From positions 310,001 through 374,000 of the forward strand of contig JAUTXW010002146.1 in the NCBI GenBank assembly GCA_030620095.1: a DNA stretch of 64,000 bases. The letters run 5' to 3'. Below the pieces are notes generated by a model. The model had not been told where the DNA came from, searched no databases, and saw nothing but the letters and a program-made list of their open reading frames with translations. Below, one piece after another: positions 22,490 through 33,398 of the stretch. Positions within the stretch are counted from its first letter, which is position 1; each line of letters starts with the position of its first letter. Position numbers and translations under genes: made by a program. This DNA comes from Kuschelorhynchus macadamiae. Taxonomy: Eukaryota; Arthropoda; Insecta; Coleoptera; Curculionidae.

Positions 22490-22668
22490 AATACATAGAT
22501 TCTATATCCTGCACTCATGCATATTATCAGTCTTTACCTCCGTTGGCCTGCAGATATTTCCCAGATATGAAGTGTCTAAATGGCTTTCGTTAACGATCCT
22601 CTTGTTGTTATGTTAGAGTGGTGTATTATTCGGGGTTGGGATCCAGTAACAGACTTTTTTAAAACTGC

Positions 22669-22701
22669 CGACGTTTCGCTATTTTATTGTTGCATCCTCA
22701 G
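22669..22701 (-). ncRNA. Hammerhead-like core, copy 2
   Basis: The minus strand reads CCUGAGGAUGCAACAAUAAA, then AUAGC, GAAACGUCG. The CUGANGA and GAAAC boxes are intact and stem II is eroded relative to the other copies. A short stem III (AC/GU) can close over the GUCGGCA loop. Cleavage is not demonstrated. Confidence 0.45.
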
Positions 22702-22888
22702 GAAACATAAATTCTATATCCTCATAAAACCCACATTATCAGTCTTTACCTACTACGCTGGTCCGCAAATATTTCCCAGATATTAAGTTTCTAAATGGTT
22801 TTCGTTAACGATCCTCTAGTTGTTATGTTAGAGGTGTATTATTTGGGGTTATAATCCAGTAAAAAAACAATAGACTTTTTTAAACTGT

Positions 22889-22921
22889 CGACGTTTCACT
22901 ATTTTATTGTTGCATCCTCAG
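22889..22921 (-). ncRNA. Hammerhead-like core, copy 3
   Basis: CUGAGGA, a GCAAC half-stem, a loop, then GAAACGUCG with a possible AC/GU stem III over the GUCGACA loop. LINE-C inserted within 7 bp of the 5' edge of this core, separating it from the rest of its unit. Confidence 0.45.
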
Positions 22922-22970
22922 GACACAGTACTGTTGCATTACAAGTAATGCTATTTTTCATCCTAGTTGC

Positions 22971-24340
22971 ATGGAACGTTCTTCGGAATTCGCCAAACTG
23001 GGAGGTTATAAGATATTTTGTTCCGCCGACTACCAGTTGACATTTAACAAAAATGAAGAAAAGGAAAACTGCTGCAATCAAGAAATTGGTAATTTAAAGG
23101 ATAAATTAAAGGATATGCAAAAACATATTGACCGGCTTCGACGTAAGAGTCAGGTATGCGAGGATGTGATTGCAGAAGAACAGAAGTTATTTTCCAAAAT
23201 AGAAAGATTGAAGGAACGAAATACTTATTTACAAAATGAAATTCAGCCTTTAAAAAATAAAGAAATAGAATTTGCAGCTGCTACGGAAAAATGGACCAAG
23301 ACTAAACAAACTTTAGAAAAAAATTATAAAAGAATTGCCCACTTAAACAAAAATATGACGACTACGATACAAACTTTAGAACAGGACAATGCCGTGTACT
23401 CTAATGATATTAAGAAACTGCGACAAAAGCTAGTTGCAAATGACACTGATAAGTTTCTAGATCAAATAAGGCTATCTGTTGAGGAATTGAATACAGAGAT
23501 GTTCATAAACTTTAGAAAGAAAATAAACTTGTCTCTAATTGAAAAATTTGATAGTCTGGAAAAGAGACTCGACAGAAAAGTTGACACTCTGGATGAGAAA
23601 AAAAATCATAAGTCAGTCTCCTGCTAAAGCACAATCAGTCGAGAAAAGGACTCCTGACAAGTCAAAAGAACCAACACCCAAAAAAATACAGAAAGTTCCT
23701 ACGGAGCAGGAGAAAAACAAAAAATAAAGATAGTCAAGATTTGTCTAATAATTATGTCAACCAGCAAGATGTGCAAAAGGCGATTACTGCAACTCACCTG
23801 CTAAAATACATGGACCCTGGCAGCGCTCCGCCAGTGGTTAGTCCAAAAAACCCAAGGCCCACTAGACAAGAAAGGCCCTGTGAGACCCCAAGATGGTTGG
23901 CTGCAGCTCCCACTCTAGCTTATAAACAGAGAGTGACTTCAGTGAAAGGAATCGGCAATCAAACAGAACTTCTCAGGGCAGCAGTTCCAAAAACAAAACT
24001 ACATCTCTCTAATCTGTGCTTAAATGTCACAGAAGAAAATGTAGAGGATCACATTGTGCAAGCTTTCCCAAATATTAATACTGATGAATTGACTATTAGT
24101 AAGCTGCAATCGAATGGAAGAGCAAGCTCATTCATCCTGATGAATACCTCGATAAAATTCTGCAGCCTGACCTCTGGCCAAAAGACGTCTACCTCAATAA
24201 ATGGAGATATAATGGAAATCAAGCACATAATGGAAGCCAATACCAGAAGTAAAAAATTTTCGGAGGGCTCCTTTCAGGAGAGGTTCTCATTTTCAATAGC
24301 ACCTTGCTATGGAAAAGAAAATAAATCTTGCTCATCCATG
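22971..24340 (+). pseudogene. LINE-C ORF1: coiled-coil plus C-terminal nucleic-acid-binding-like region
   Basis: The ATG at 22971 opens 218 codons; from about residue 25 to 200 the sequence is a Leu/Lys/Glu heptad-rich coiled coil. A frameshift near 23600 moves into a Lys/Pro-rich linker (PDKSKEPTPKKIQKV). The third part from 23741 contains KLHLSNLCLNVTEENVEDHI, which resembles an RRM-like start. LINE ORF1 proteins of this layout trimerise and bind element RNA. The frame then runs by accident into the endonuclease. Confidence 0.7.
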
Positions 24341-24360
24341 ACGGGGACAATGCATCAAGT

Positions 24361-27048
24361 TCATCTACTGCACATAAACACTTGTTCAGTGAGAAACAAG
24401 GCCCATCTGCTCGAAGCATTCTTGGAGGAAAAAACCTTCAACATAGTATGTCTGTCAGAACGTTGGCTTAAGGCAGAGGAAGCAGGTGTACTACAGATTA
24501 GTTCATACAAGCAGGCTGATATCTACTCAAGATCGACGTATACCGGCGGAGGTATGTTAAAAATTGTTTAGGTATAGTGAAGTATGATGTGAACGAGTTT
24601 CGTATTGAAAAATGTTTTGAATGTTGTGCAGTATTTGTTAATGAACTGAATTTGTATGTTTTAGCAGTATATAGGTCCCCATCAGTAAACTTCAAAGAAT
24701 GTTTAAATGTATTGGAATCCATTTTGGAGAGAATTGGTATTCTCAAAAAAAATGTATTGGCAGGGGATTTCAATGTACATTTTATTACAAATGAACCAGA
24801 GGCTCTGTGCCTCTCTGATACTTTGGAAAGCTATGGTTTCATAGAAACAATATCAAGCCTTACAAGGTCTGGGGCTTGTCTGGACAACATTTTCATAAAC
24901 TTTAACATTGACTCATTACACACATTGTTGGCATCTCAGATCACTATGGTCAGGAACTCCAACTATCAATGAGTGATAATACTCGTAAAGTGTTGCACAA
25001 CAACAAGGTGTGTAGGCCCTTAACACAGAGAGGTATGTTGACTTTCCTTAATGTGATTTCGTTGTGTGATTGGGACTTTGTGAGTTATGAAAGTGTGAAT
25101 GCTGATCATTGTTTCAGGAAATTTTCAGCAGATCTCGAAAAGGCCTATATCCAGTCCTTCCCAGAAAAAAACATATAGGGTGGGATCTGATCAGACGAGC
25201 AATATAGGATGGTTTGATAATAACCTAAGATCAATGCGAAACCACCTACAGCTACTAAGTGAGTTAACTCGACAATATAACAATAATCATAACATTGAAC
25301 TAGAGTATAAGAACTACCAAAAACGGTACAGGATTGCCATATAGGAAGCAAAAATTAAAGCCAATGATAACTTTATTACCTCAGCTCAAAACCCAACTAA
25401 GGCCGTATGGCAAATTATAAAAAATAACATACGTACATCGAACTTAAAGGATGTTAATGATTGTAGCATAACAGCTGATAATTTCAATAATTTTTTCTCA
25501 AGCATTGTACATAACAGCGTCAAAAACATACCCTTGCCTCATAATGATCCTATTCAATTTCTGAACAGCTTAAATACATCAGAGGCATCATTATCTTTTT
25601 CCCCTGTCTCATTTATAGAGATCAGAGATATTATAGATTTAAAAAAAATAAAGCAAGTCGTGATATTTTTGGCCTAAATGTCAGACATCAAATCAGTTAA
25701 GAATATTATCATTGGACCTCTTACTAAACTAATCAATCGATGTCTGAGGGAAAACGTCTTCCCAGATGTGCTTAAGTCTGCCAAAGTAGTACCTATTTTT
25801 AAGAAAGGTGATCCAGATAAACCTGAAAACTATCGACCCATTTCGCTGCTGCCGATATCAAAAATTTTTGAAAAATGTATTGCCATTCAAATAATAAATT
25901 TTTTTAACAAAAATAATATGTTTACATCCTGTCAGTTTGGTTTTAGGAGGGAGAGGAATACTGTTATGACAGTCTTAGACCTGGTTGCTTTTCTGCTTGA
26001 GTCTTTCAATAACCTAGAATTTAGCAATGTCTTGTTCTGCGACTTGAGCAAGGCGTTTGATTGTGTTCCCCATGACATTCTATTACGCAAACTTGGTAAA
26101 TCCGGATTTAATCCTGGCAGCATCATGCTTCTAAGGTCCTATCTAAACAGCAGAAAGCAGGTTGTAAGTATAGGTGGTGTGTCGTCAGCACAGAGTGGTA
26201 TTACCATAGGGGTTCCTCAGGGCTCAGTCTTGGGGCCAATATTGTTTTTAATATATATTAATGATCTGCCACTTATAGATCCGAAAGATAAATTCACGCT
26301 TTTTGCTGACGACACGACAGTTGCATGTGCGGCTGACTCCCTTGAGAATGCAGAGATGAACCGATTACATCTAAACGCAGATAAGACAAAAAAGGTAATT
26401 TTTACTTTAAGACGGACTGAAATATACGGTGAGGATGCAGTTAAGTTTTTGGGGGTTCATCTGGACCCTCTTCTTCAATGGCACTCGCACATCGATACTA
26501 CTGCTGGAAAACTGAGGAGTACTGTGTATGCTCTTCGTTGTCTTGCTGGTTGTACCTCCACCAGTGCCCTGAGAACCACTTATTTTGGCCTCTTTCACTC
26601 TGTGTCCACGTATGCTACTTTGGCATGGGGTCATGCCCCCCAAATGAAAAGATTGTTCGCATTGCAGAGGAGGGCGATCAGAATACTGGGCAAGTTGAGC
26701 TACAGGGATGACTGCAGACACGTATTCTTAAATATGGGTATACTCACCTTACCATCAGTGTACATTCTTGAGAACCTGCTATGGGTGTGGCGAAATAGGG
26801 ATCAGTATAGGGTGCACGGAGATACTCATAACTATGAAACCAGAAGTGTGAACAAATTGGTTCCGATATACCAGCGCTTGGCAAGATGTCAGAGTGGTCC
26901 AGGGTTTCTGGCTGTTAAGATATATAACAAGCTACCTGCCAGCTATATTCAATCACCCCTCTCAAGGTTTAAAAATGTAATAAAACAAATTTTGATTAGA
27001 AATGCATTTTATTCCATTGACGAGTTCTTAAATTTCACATTTGTATAG
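24361..27048 (+). pseudogene. LINE-C ORF2: APE endonuclease and reverse transcriptase, several lesions
   Basis: The endonuclease begins VHLLHINTCSVRNKAHLLEA and includes the catalytic block AGDFNVHF (about 24760) and RSGACLDNIF. The SDHY motif is reached only after a frameshift near 24940. RT from 25678 is open for 456 codons: YRPISLLPISKIFEKC, FCDLSKAFDCVPHDIL, GVPQGSVLGPILFLIYINDL and FADD (about 26301). Between CAADSLENA and MNRLHLNADKT the usual spacer is short, suggesting an internal deletion. The C-terminus is complete (NAFYSIDEFLNF). A TAG at 25342 and a frameshift near 25650 disrupt the linker. Confidence 0.9.
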
Positions 27049-27426
27049 GAGCAGATATATGGGGGGATATATATACTGTACTGTATTTTTAATAATTGTT
27101 TTAATCTATTGTAATGTTATTTTATTAAGTTTAGTATCACTTTTTTAAGGAACTATTGTAATGTTAATTTTTTTTCTTTTGTCCTAACTTTTTGACTTGT
27201 GTAAATACCTGTGGTATACTTGCACCGATAAATGAACTTGAACTTGACACATATAAATTCTATATCCTGCACGAAACCTATATTTCCAGTCTATCTATGA
27301 TCCACAGTTATTTCCCAGATATTAAGTTTCTAAATGGTTTTCGTTAACGATCCTCTTGTTTTTATGTTAGAGTGGTTTATTATTTGGGGTTAGAATCCAG
27401 CAAAAAAGACTCTATTTTTAAATTAT

Positions 27427-27459
27427 CGACGTTTCGTAACTTTATTGTTGCATCCTCAG
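27427..27459 (-). ncRNA. Hammerhead-like core, copy 4
   Basis: CUGAGGAU, GCAAC-AAUAAA-GUUAC, GAAACGUCG. Four of five stem II pairs form. Together with copy 1 this implies an ancestral perfect GCAAC/GUUGC stem between the two conserved boxes. The AC/GU stem III is damaged (AUAAUUU after the box). Confidence 0.45.
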
Positions 27460-27650
27460 AACACATATATAGATTTTATATCCTGCATGAAACCCATATT
27501 ATCAGTCTTTACTTACTTCGTTGGTTCGCAGATATTAAGTTTCTAAATGGTTTCCGTTAACAGTCTTCTTGTTATGTTAAAGTGGTGAATTATTTGGGGT
27601 TAGGAAATATCTGCGGACCAACGGAGTACGTAGAGACTGATAATATACAT

Positions 27651-27905
27651 TACATTTGTTAAAAAATCATCGTAAAAAAATTTGTTCAATTGACTTTAAA
27701 TTTTGCAGAAAAATTAAATGCGCAAATGGGATAAACTGGAACAAATTCAACATGACGTAACAAAATGGCGGTATATGTCAATGTAAAAACTATTTATTGA
27801 ATTTATTTTAAAGTATGCCCAAAAGTTAAGTGTGACATAGGTAGAAAGAATAAATATCATGAAACAAAATGGCGCTCAATAAATATGAAAAGTATATGTA
27901 ACACT
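27651..27905. other. No gene recognised
   Basis: Short AT-rich spacer with AAAATGGCG motifs like those at 63.5-63.8 kb. Confidence 0.35.
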
Positions 27906-28665
27906 TATACAGGGTTATTCACGCAACCCGTTCATTAAAAGTTTTTGATGATGCAATTTAGATAAAAATTTCAAATTTTGGGATTAAGGTAAGGTCAAGG
28001 GGTACTTCTTTTTTGAAATATTTTCAACTTCCTCTCACTTCCGGTTTAACCGGAAGTTGGTATCAACTTGCTTATTTTAAATGCAACACCCTGTATTTTA
28101 TAATATTTTTGGATTCTACGGAGAATTTTAATGCTATTTTATGTAGCATGTCCTATACCTATGCTCAAGCGTTCTTAAGATATTTGACCTTGAACCGAAA
28201 ATGAGCCTTTGGGGTACCAAATTTTAAAATCTCATATTTTTGTAAGTTTTGAAGATATAATCTTCAAATTTTGCAGACGATCGGTAAATAATCTTAGGTT
28301 TCTATTTTTTTATTGAATTTGTCTATTTTTATACAGGGTGTCCTAAATTCAGCGGCAAACATTCACATTTTCAAAGCCGCTAAAGTCCGTTTTTTTTTTT
28401 AATGGGACACCCTATAACTTTATGCACTATCAAGTGTAGAATTTAATTTTCTATCGAACTGTATTAAGGTTCCCTATACCTATTCGTAACCATTTTCGAA
28501 ATAATTGGGTTTTATAAAAATATCGTATGTATTTGCTTAAATGTTTACATGTTCCAATGGTGAGCCATGGAAAAACAATTGAGATCCAATATCCAATATG
28601 ACAGATAATTAGTATGCGTTATTTATCGAAAGCTGTCAGTGACAAACTAAATCTTCTAAATCGAA

Positions 28666-29731
28666 ATGGAAGAATACTCAAACGGTGATATTCTCAATCT
28701 ATTTTATATTCATGGAGAATGTTATAAAATTTTGGAGAGAACGTGTCGTGTGTTTAATGAACGCCACCCTGATTTGCCGCCAATGAACAAGTCAAAATTC
28801 AAGAGGATTGAAACGAACTTTTTGCGTTTTGGCAAGGTTAAAGTTACAAAAAATGTTCCGAAACCAGTGACAAATGCCGAGGATAACGTAATAAACACAT
28901 TAGCTTATTTCCACGCAAACCCGCAAAGTTCAATACCGTCTGCAGAAAACGATTTGGGAATTTCTTCTTCATCTGTCCAAAGAATCTTGAGCGAACATCA
29001 TATGCACCCTTATTCCTTCCAAAACGTGCAAGCCTTGAGACCTGGTGATGACTGACGTCCGACGAATAGAATTTTGCGAATTCATGTTTTTGAAAATTCA
29101 AGAGGGCCTTCAATTCCTTTCAAAAATATTTTGGCCCGATGAAGCGAAATTTTCTAGAGAAGGAATAACAAATAGAAGAAACGAACATTTCTGGGCAGCA
29201 GAATATCCGCACGCTTTACGCGAAATGCGTTCTCAAGAGAGGTTTAGCTTCAATGTTTTCGGTATAGTATTAAATGATCAGGTGCGGTACTGTATTTATG
29301 AAGACAATTTAAACAGTGATAAGTATTTGGAAATTCTACGGGAGACGGTTTCTGAATTTATAGAAGAAATTCCTATTGGTGAGCTGCAAAATTATTGGTA
29401 TCAATTAGATGGCGCACCAGCACATAATTCCGCTACAGTTTATCTCCAATTATCTCGAATTTTTGAAGATCGCTGGATTGGTCCCAATGGCCCTTGGAGA
29501 TGGCCCCCGCGATCGCCTGATTTAACTCCCCTAGACTTTTAATTATGGAGATCTATCAAAGGTAAAGTCTATGCTTCCCCAGTAAATAACCAACAAGATT
29601 TACTGGACAGGATACGAACAGCTTTTGCCGAATTAGAAAACGGACAAATTCAACGGGCCACAGCAACTGTACAAAGAAGAATTGAAATGTGTTTTCAAAT
29701 GAACGGACAGCATGTAGAACATTTGTTATAA
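28666..29731 (+). pseudogene. DUF4817-like DDE transposase, copy 1 (frameshift and stop)
   Basis: The ATG at 28666 gives MEEYSNGDILNLFYIHGECY, the N-terminal HTH (residues 2-57). SSSSVQRILSEHHMHPYSFQ is the second HTH. A 4-bp TGAC duplication at about 29053 shifts frame just after LRPGDD. The downstream frame carries FWPDEAKF (first catalytic Asp), YWYQLDGAPAHNSATVYLQL (second Asp) and WPPRSPDLTPLDF, then a TAA at 29540 before LWRSIKGKVYASPVNNQ. Two lesions make it inactive, but the sequence is otherwise well preserved and alignable to copy 2 end to end. Confidence 0.85.
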
Positions 29732-29879
29732 TTCAATTTTATTATTTTATTTATTTATTGTTGATTGTTAGATTGCTATAATTTTTAAGTTCACTAAAAC
29801 AAGTTTAGAACAGTCTCGAACTTAGTAGATATGGTTAAAAATAATGTAAACAATTTATTACATTTTTTATAACTTTAAC

Positions 29880-30050
29880 TTTTCCGAAACGAAAAAATTT
29901 CGTTTCAATCCTCTTCAATTTTCTCTTGTTCATTGGCGATAAATGAGGATGTTTTTCATTAAAAACATGGCACGTTCTCTCCAATATTTTGTAACATTCT
30001 CCGCGAATATAAAATAAATTGAGAATATCAGCTTTTGAGTGTTATTTTAT
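29880..30050 (-). pseudogene. Inverted second copy of the transposase N-terminus inside the right arm
   Basis: The minus strand reads KADILNLFYIRGECYKILER and RIETKFFRFGKVKV, about 57 codons homologous to the HTH of the plus-strand gene at 28666. It faces that gene, is followed outward by the same 5' flank, and ends abruptly. It is present in copy 1 but not in the corresponding arm of copy 2. Confidence 0.8.
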
Positions 30051-30684
30051 TTTAATTTAAAAGTTTCAAATCAGCTGTCATGTTGAATAGAAAAGCACAA
30101 TTGTTTTTCCATGGCTTACTACGGGAAGGTGTAAGCATTTAGCAAATACATATGATAGTTTAATAAAAACCTGATTATTTCGAAAATGGTTACGAATAGG
30201 TATAGGGAACCTTAATACAGTTCGATAGAAAATTAAATTCTACATTTGATAGTGCATAAAGTTGTAGGGTGTCCCATTTAAAAAAACGGACTTAAGCGGC
30301 TTTGAAAATGTGAATGTTTGCCGCTGAATTTAGGACACCCTGTATAAAAATAGACAAATTCAATAAAAAAAATAGAAACCTAAGATTATTTACCGATCGT
30401 CTGCAAAATATGAAGATTATATCTTCAAAACTTACAAAAAATATGAGATTTTAAAATTTGGTACCCCGAAGGCTCATTTTTGGTTCAAGGTCAAGTATCT
30501 TAAGAACGCTTGAACCTAGGTATAGGACATGCTACATAAAATAGCATTAAAATTCTCCGTAGAATCTCCAAAAATATCATAAAATACAGGGTGTTCGATT
30601 TAAAATAAGCAAGTTGATACCAACTTCCGGTTAAACCGGAAGTGACAGGAAGTTGAAAATATTTCAATATTTTTTGTATAACTT

Positions 30685-30760
30685 ATATTTGCTGGGTATC
30701 CTGCCCAATAATAGGGGTTATTGCCCCTGTGAGGTAGTGTACATAAATAAATAAATATTA
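30685..30760 (+). mobile_element. LINE-B-type 3' end only
   Basis: GCTGGGTATCCTGCCCAATA onward, AATAGGGG and an AAATAAATAAAT tail resemble the 3' UTR and tail of LINE-B2. It is an extremely 5'-truncated insertion at the truncated right edge of the Tc1-like element. Confidence 0.55.
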
Positions 30761-30761
30761 T

Positions 30762-31545
30762 ATGACTATCCTTGTTATTATAAAATTTATACAGAAATAC
30801 ATCAAATTCTCTCAAAAAATCCTTAGGAGCTGCAAGGAGTATGATACCCAGAAAAAATGTACAATTTATTACTTAAATTTCGAAATATATAACAAAAATA
30901 AATCTAAATTATTAGAGCAGTTCGAACAGAAATGGGCAAGGTTGATACAAGATTTCAGTTATTCCAATATAAAAGATTCTTGTAGAGACATTACCAGTTT
31001 TATTAGAATGCGACACCGGTCATTGCTTAACAGGTAAAATCCTGCATAAATTAAAAATTAAAGAAACTCCATTATGTGGTAGTCTTATTTTTCGAATGTC
31101 CAATTATTAAGATAGCTGGGCTAGATCTGTATAAAGAGTTTATCAAATTACATTTCACCCCACCTATTTCAATTAATATGATCCTAATTAAACCTTCTAA
31201 TGAGTCAATCATCTATTAATTTATTTTCTTAGTTATAACAATATCAAACTGATGCTCAATTTATAACCTATATCCCCTTCTTTTCTCCCCACAGATGTGT
31301 GAGTGTAAGATATGTTTCCAATTGCCTGTTGTGCTGTGTTTTCTTCAGGCTTCGAAGCGTTCCTGAAGATGCTATTCTATTTTTTCTCACAGCACTTTGA
31401 ATTGGCTCATTAAAAGGCGAAGAATTGGAAATTCGCATCCTGCGGACAGAACCAGGTGTTGGCTAGTATCCTGGATGCACCGTAATCGTGCTGGCGATTG
31501 CCCCGAAGCAAAGCCATTAAAACAAGCATTACATTACAACACATG
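30762..31545 (+). mobile_element. 3' fragment of an I/R1-type LINE ORF2 (C-terminal Cys motif) with 3' UTR
   Basis: The frames read SFIRMRHRSLLNR, then KLKIKETPLCG and LFFECPIIKIAGLDLYKEFI, matching the C-terminal region in many LINE ORF2 proteins where a Cys-rich motif is followed by EHIFFECP-like sequence. Stops and a frameshift separate the pieces. The 3' UTR ends AAGCATTACATTACA at about 31543. No RT core remains. The assignment rests on pattern only. Confidence 0.5.
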
Positions 31546-31587
31546 AATGTGGTAATCATGTACACAAATATTAGACTATAAGGCTTT

Positions 31588-32158
31588 TTATCTCAGCAAA
31601 TGTCGTTCGAGATATTCTTGACGAGCTGCCTGGTAAGGACATTTTCTGGACAAGTATTGCTTCGAATGAACAAATCCGTGCAGTTTAAGGTGTGCTTTCT
31701 GATATGTTTTATAAGAGCACTTTGAACACTTGTACCACACTTTTCCGTCAGGCGTTTTATGTCTGATCGAATGTATTTTGAGGTTCTCCTTACGAGGTGA
31801 CTGGTAAGGACATTCCGGACATTTGTACCATAATATTTCGTCAGGCGCTTTGTGTGTGATCGAATGTCGTTTGAGGTGTTGCGTGCGAGCTGACTTGTAG
31901 GGGCACTCTGAACATTTGTACCATACCACTTCATCAGGATCTTTATGTTTGATCAAATGTTGTTCGAGGAGATCCTTACGAGATGCCTGGTAAGGACATT
32001 CTAGACATATGTACAATTTTTCGTTGGGATTCTTATCTGTATGTGTTTTCAAATGCCGTGTGAGATTATTTTTTTTCCTTGTCTTGTAATGACACTTAGG
32101 ACACTTATGCAGTTTTACTTCATCTGTTGATTCAGTTGTTAGTTCATGTTGAGCCGTC
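31588..32158 (-). CDS. C2H2 zinc-finger terminal exon, five good fingers
   Basis: The minus-strand exon starts after TTTTTCCAG (AG at 32160-32159), with one base completing a split codon, then TAQHELTTESTDEVKLHKC. Five canonical fingers follow (CPKCHYKTRKKNNLTRHLKTH as the first), each C-x2-C-x12-H-x3-H, joined by linkers such as HKDPDEVVWYKC rather than TGEKP. A sixth finger lacks one Cys and the last His before the stop. The upstream exon is not visible. It is probably a DNA-binding transcription factor of the nucleus. It is paralogous to 48562-49729, with the same splice phase and start. Confidence 0.8.
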
Positions 32159-32331
32159 CTGGAAAAATAACATAAGATCATTGTATACAATGCATACCAA
32201 AATGTCGGAATAAAACTAAGTTTTTGTGGTAAATGGCTAGGAATGGGAAATTATCAGGGTATCCCAGAACATGTGAGCAATCTCTCGGATTAGTTAGTAG
32301 ATTAGGGTAGTTCTTATAAACTTTTTTCCTA

Positions 32332-32748
32332 ATGTACGGGATTTTTCCTTATAATTTGCCACCCCCTTAAATCTTTTATTTCAAAAGATATAAAAAAGTG
32401 GTTAATACGAAAGTTGTAGGATTTCATCTGAAGATTTACACTACGCTAAAATCAAAAACAAATGACTATCGGAAAATATATAAATCACCATGAACTTTGT
32501 TATTTTAAATGTAACACCCTGTATATTTTTAAAATTTTAGATGCGCCTCATTATATACAGGGTGTTCCATTTAAAATAACAAAGTTCATGATGATTTCTA
32601 TATTTTCCCATAGTCATTTGTTTTTGATTTTAGCGCTATGTAAATCTTCAGATGAAATCCTACAACTTTCGTATTAACAACTTTGTTGTATCTTTTGAAA
32701 TAAAAGATTTAAAGGGGATGCAAATTATAAGGAAAAACCCTGTACCCC
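32332..32748. repeat. Foldback repeat with ~200-bp arms
   Basis: 32332-32530 is mirrored by about 32560-32748. Paired landmarks are TTAAATCTTTTATTTCAAAA, GTTGTAGGATTTCATCTGAA, AAAACAAATGACTATCGG and AACACCCTGTATA next to the ~30-bp centre. There is no coding content. It is probably a MITE-like derivative of a Tc1-type element. Confidence 0.9.
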
Positions 32749-32749
32749 C

Positions 32750-33340
32750 TAACGGAGACACAGTCAAAGTGAAATTTTTATTTTATGTGAATAACTTTTA
32801 AGGTAATCGTGATATTTGTATAAATATGTATATCTGCTTTTGTTTGCTTCAACTTATATCATCATCGGGCATTTAAAGGCATATTGCTCGCACAACTATT
32901 TTTGTTTGATTCTTGAATTGGAATAGACTATAGTTTACAAGCTTACAGTGTTTACGCTTACATAATGTATAAAAAATAAACAATCTTGTCTTTCCATATA
33001 AAAAACATGAAAAACCCATGCAAGAAATAATAAACTACAAGTAAAACGTAATTTTAAATAATAAAAAATAAAAACATACATATACAACTCAAACTAGGAT
33101 GAAAATTAATATAAATGACTGTATAAAATCAGTCTCTATACACTCCACTAACTCTCCATGAGCAAGCTATTATTGAACTTGACTTTATATCATCTGGGAG
33201 TTTATTAAAATCATCTAAACCCTTGAGAAATCCTTAAACAACAATTTGTCACCAATGATGATCCTAAATATTTTACTTTTTTAATTTGTTCAATTGTAAC
33301 CTTTCTAATGTTAAACCATACTCATAATAACAGGGAGACG
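32750..33340 (-). mobile_element. Possible LINE 3' fragment
   Basis: On the minus strand, 33340-33110 reads INIRKVTIEQIKKVKYLGSS and FNKLPDDIKSS-like pieces, resembling RT thumb and C-terminal sequence. The rest, down to about 32750, is AT-rich without a gene. The identification is weak because of frameshifts. Confidence 0.35.
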
Positions 33341-33398
33341 GAATTGGTCTATTGTCGTGTGGTCAATTTGGTTGATTCGGTCTATCTACATAGACATA

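Larger units (their letters stand above)
22928..27245 (+). mobile_element. LINE-C, near full-length non-LTR retrotransposon
   Basis: About 4.3 kb with ORF1, endonuclease, reverse transcriptase and a short 3' UTR ending GAACTTGAACTT. It is flanked by the 6-bp direct repeat GACACA (22922-22927 and 27246-27251), consistent with a target-site duplication. Removing it restores the phase of the ~217-bp satellite. Both ORFs carry stops or frameshifts. Confidence 0.9.
22389..27650 (-). repeat. Tandem ~217-bp repeat array with hammerhead-like cores, split by LINE-C
   Basis: Units starting at the TGTTAGAGTGGT block repeat at about 22389, 22610 and 22827, and after the LINE at about 27366 and 27577. 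Each contains TTGGGGTT, CGACGTTTCG, TTGTTGCATCCTCAG, TATTTCCCAGATATTAAG and TTTTCGTTAACGATCCTC. Core-to-core distances are about 212, 220 and, with the LINE removed, 213 bp. The last unit is followed by a short inverted fragment (27603-27650). The array occupies 22389-22927 and 27246-27650. Confidence 0.9.
27910..30660 (+). mobile_element. Palindromic long-TIR Tc1/DUF4817-like element, copy 1
   Basis: The left end is TA then CAGGGTTATTCACGC. The left arm (27910 to about 28860) recurs inverted from about 29880 to 30660, where the right end is cut off before its terminus and is followed by LINE sequence. The inverted arm includes the 5' UTR and the first ~60 codons of the transposase gene. Internal terminus-like blocks (CACCCTGTA at 28088, ACAGGGTGTCC at 28334) sit in both arms. 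The related copy is at 33399-35777. Confidence 0.85.

Noticed and set aside
24361..24571. Fusion protein of LINE-C ORF1 and endonuclease
   Set aside because: The continuous frame crosses the normal ORF1/ORF2 boundary only because of frameshifts; domain order matches two separate ORFs.
22389..27650. Direct repeats considered as a CRISPR array
   Set aside because: Units are ~217 bp with no short repeat/unique spacer alternation, no cas genes, and a eukaryotic context.
31330..31370. CTGAAGATGC near 31358 as another hammerhead core
   Set aside because: No GAAAC box or stem II complement follows at the right distance.
31593..31934. Second open frame over the zinc-finger exon
   Set aside because: It is a shifted reading of the periodic finger codons, which stays open because of the repeat.
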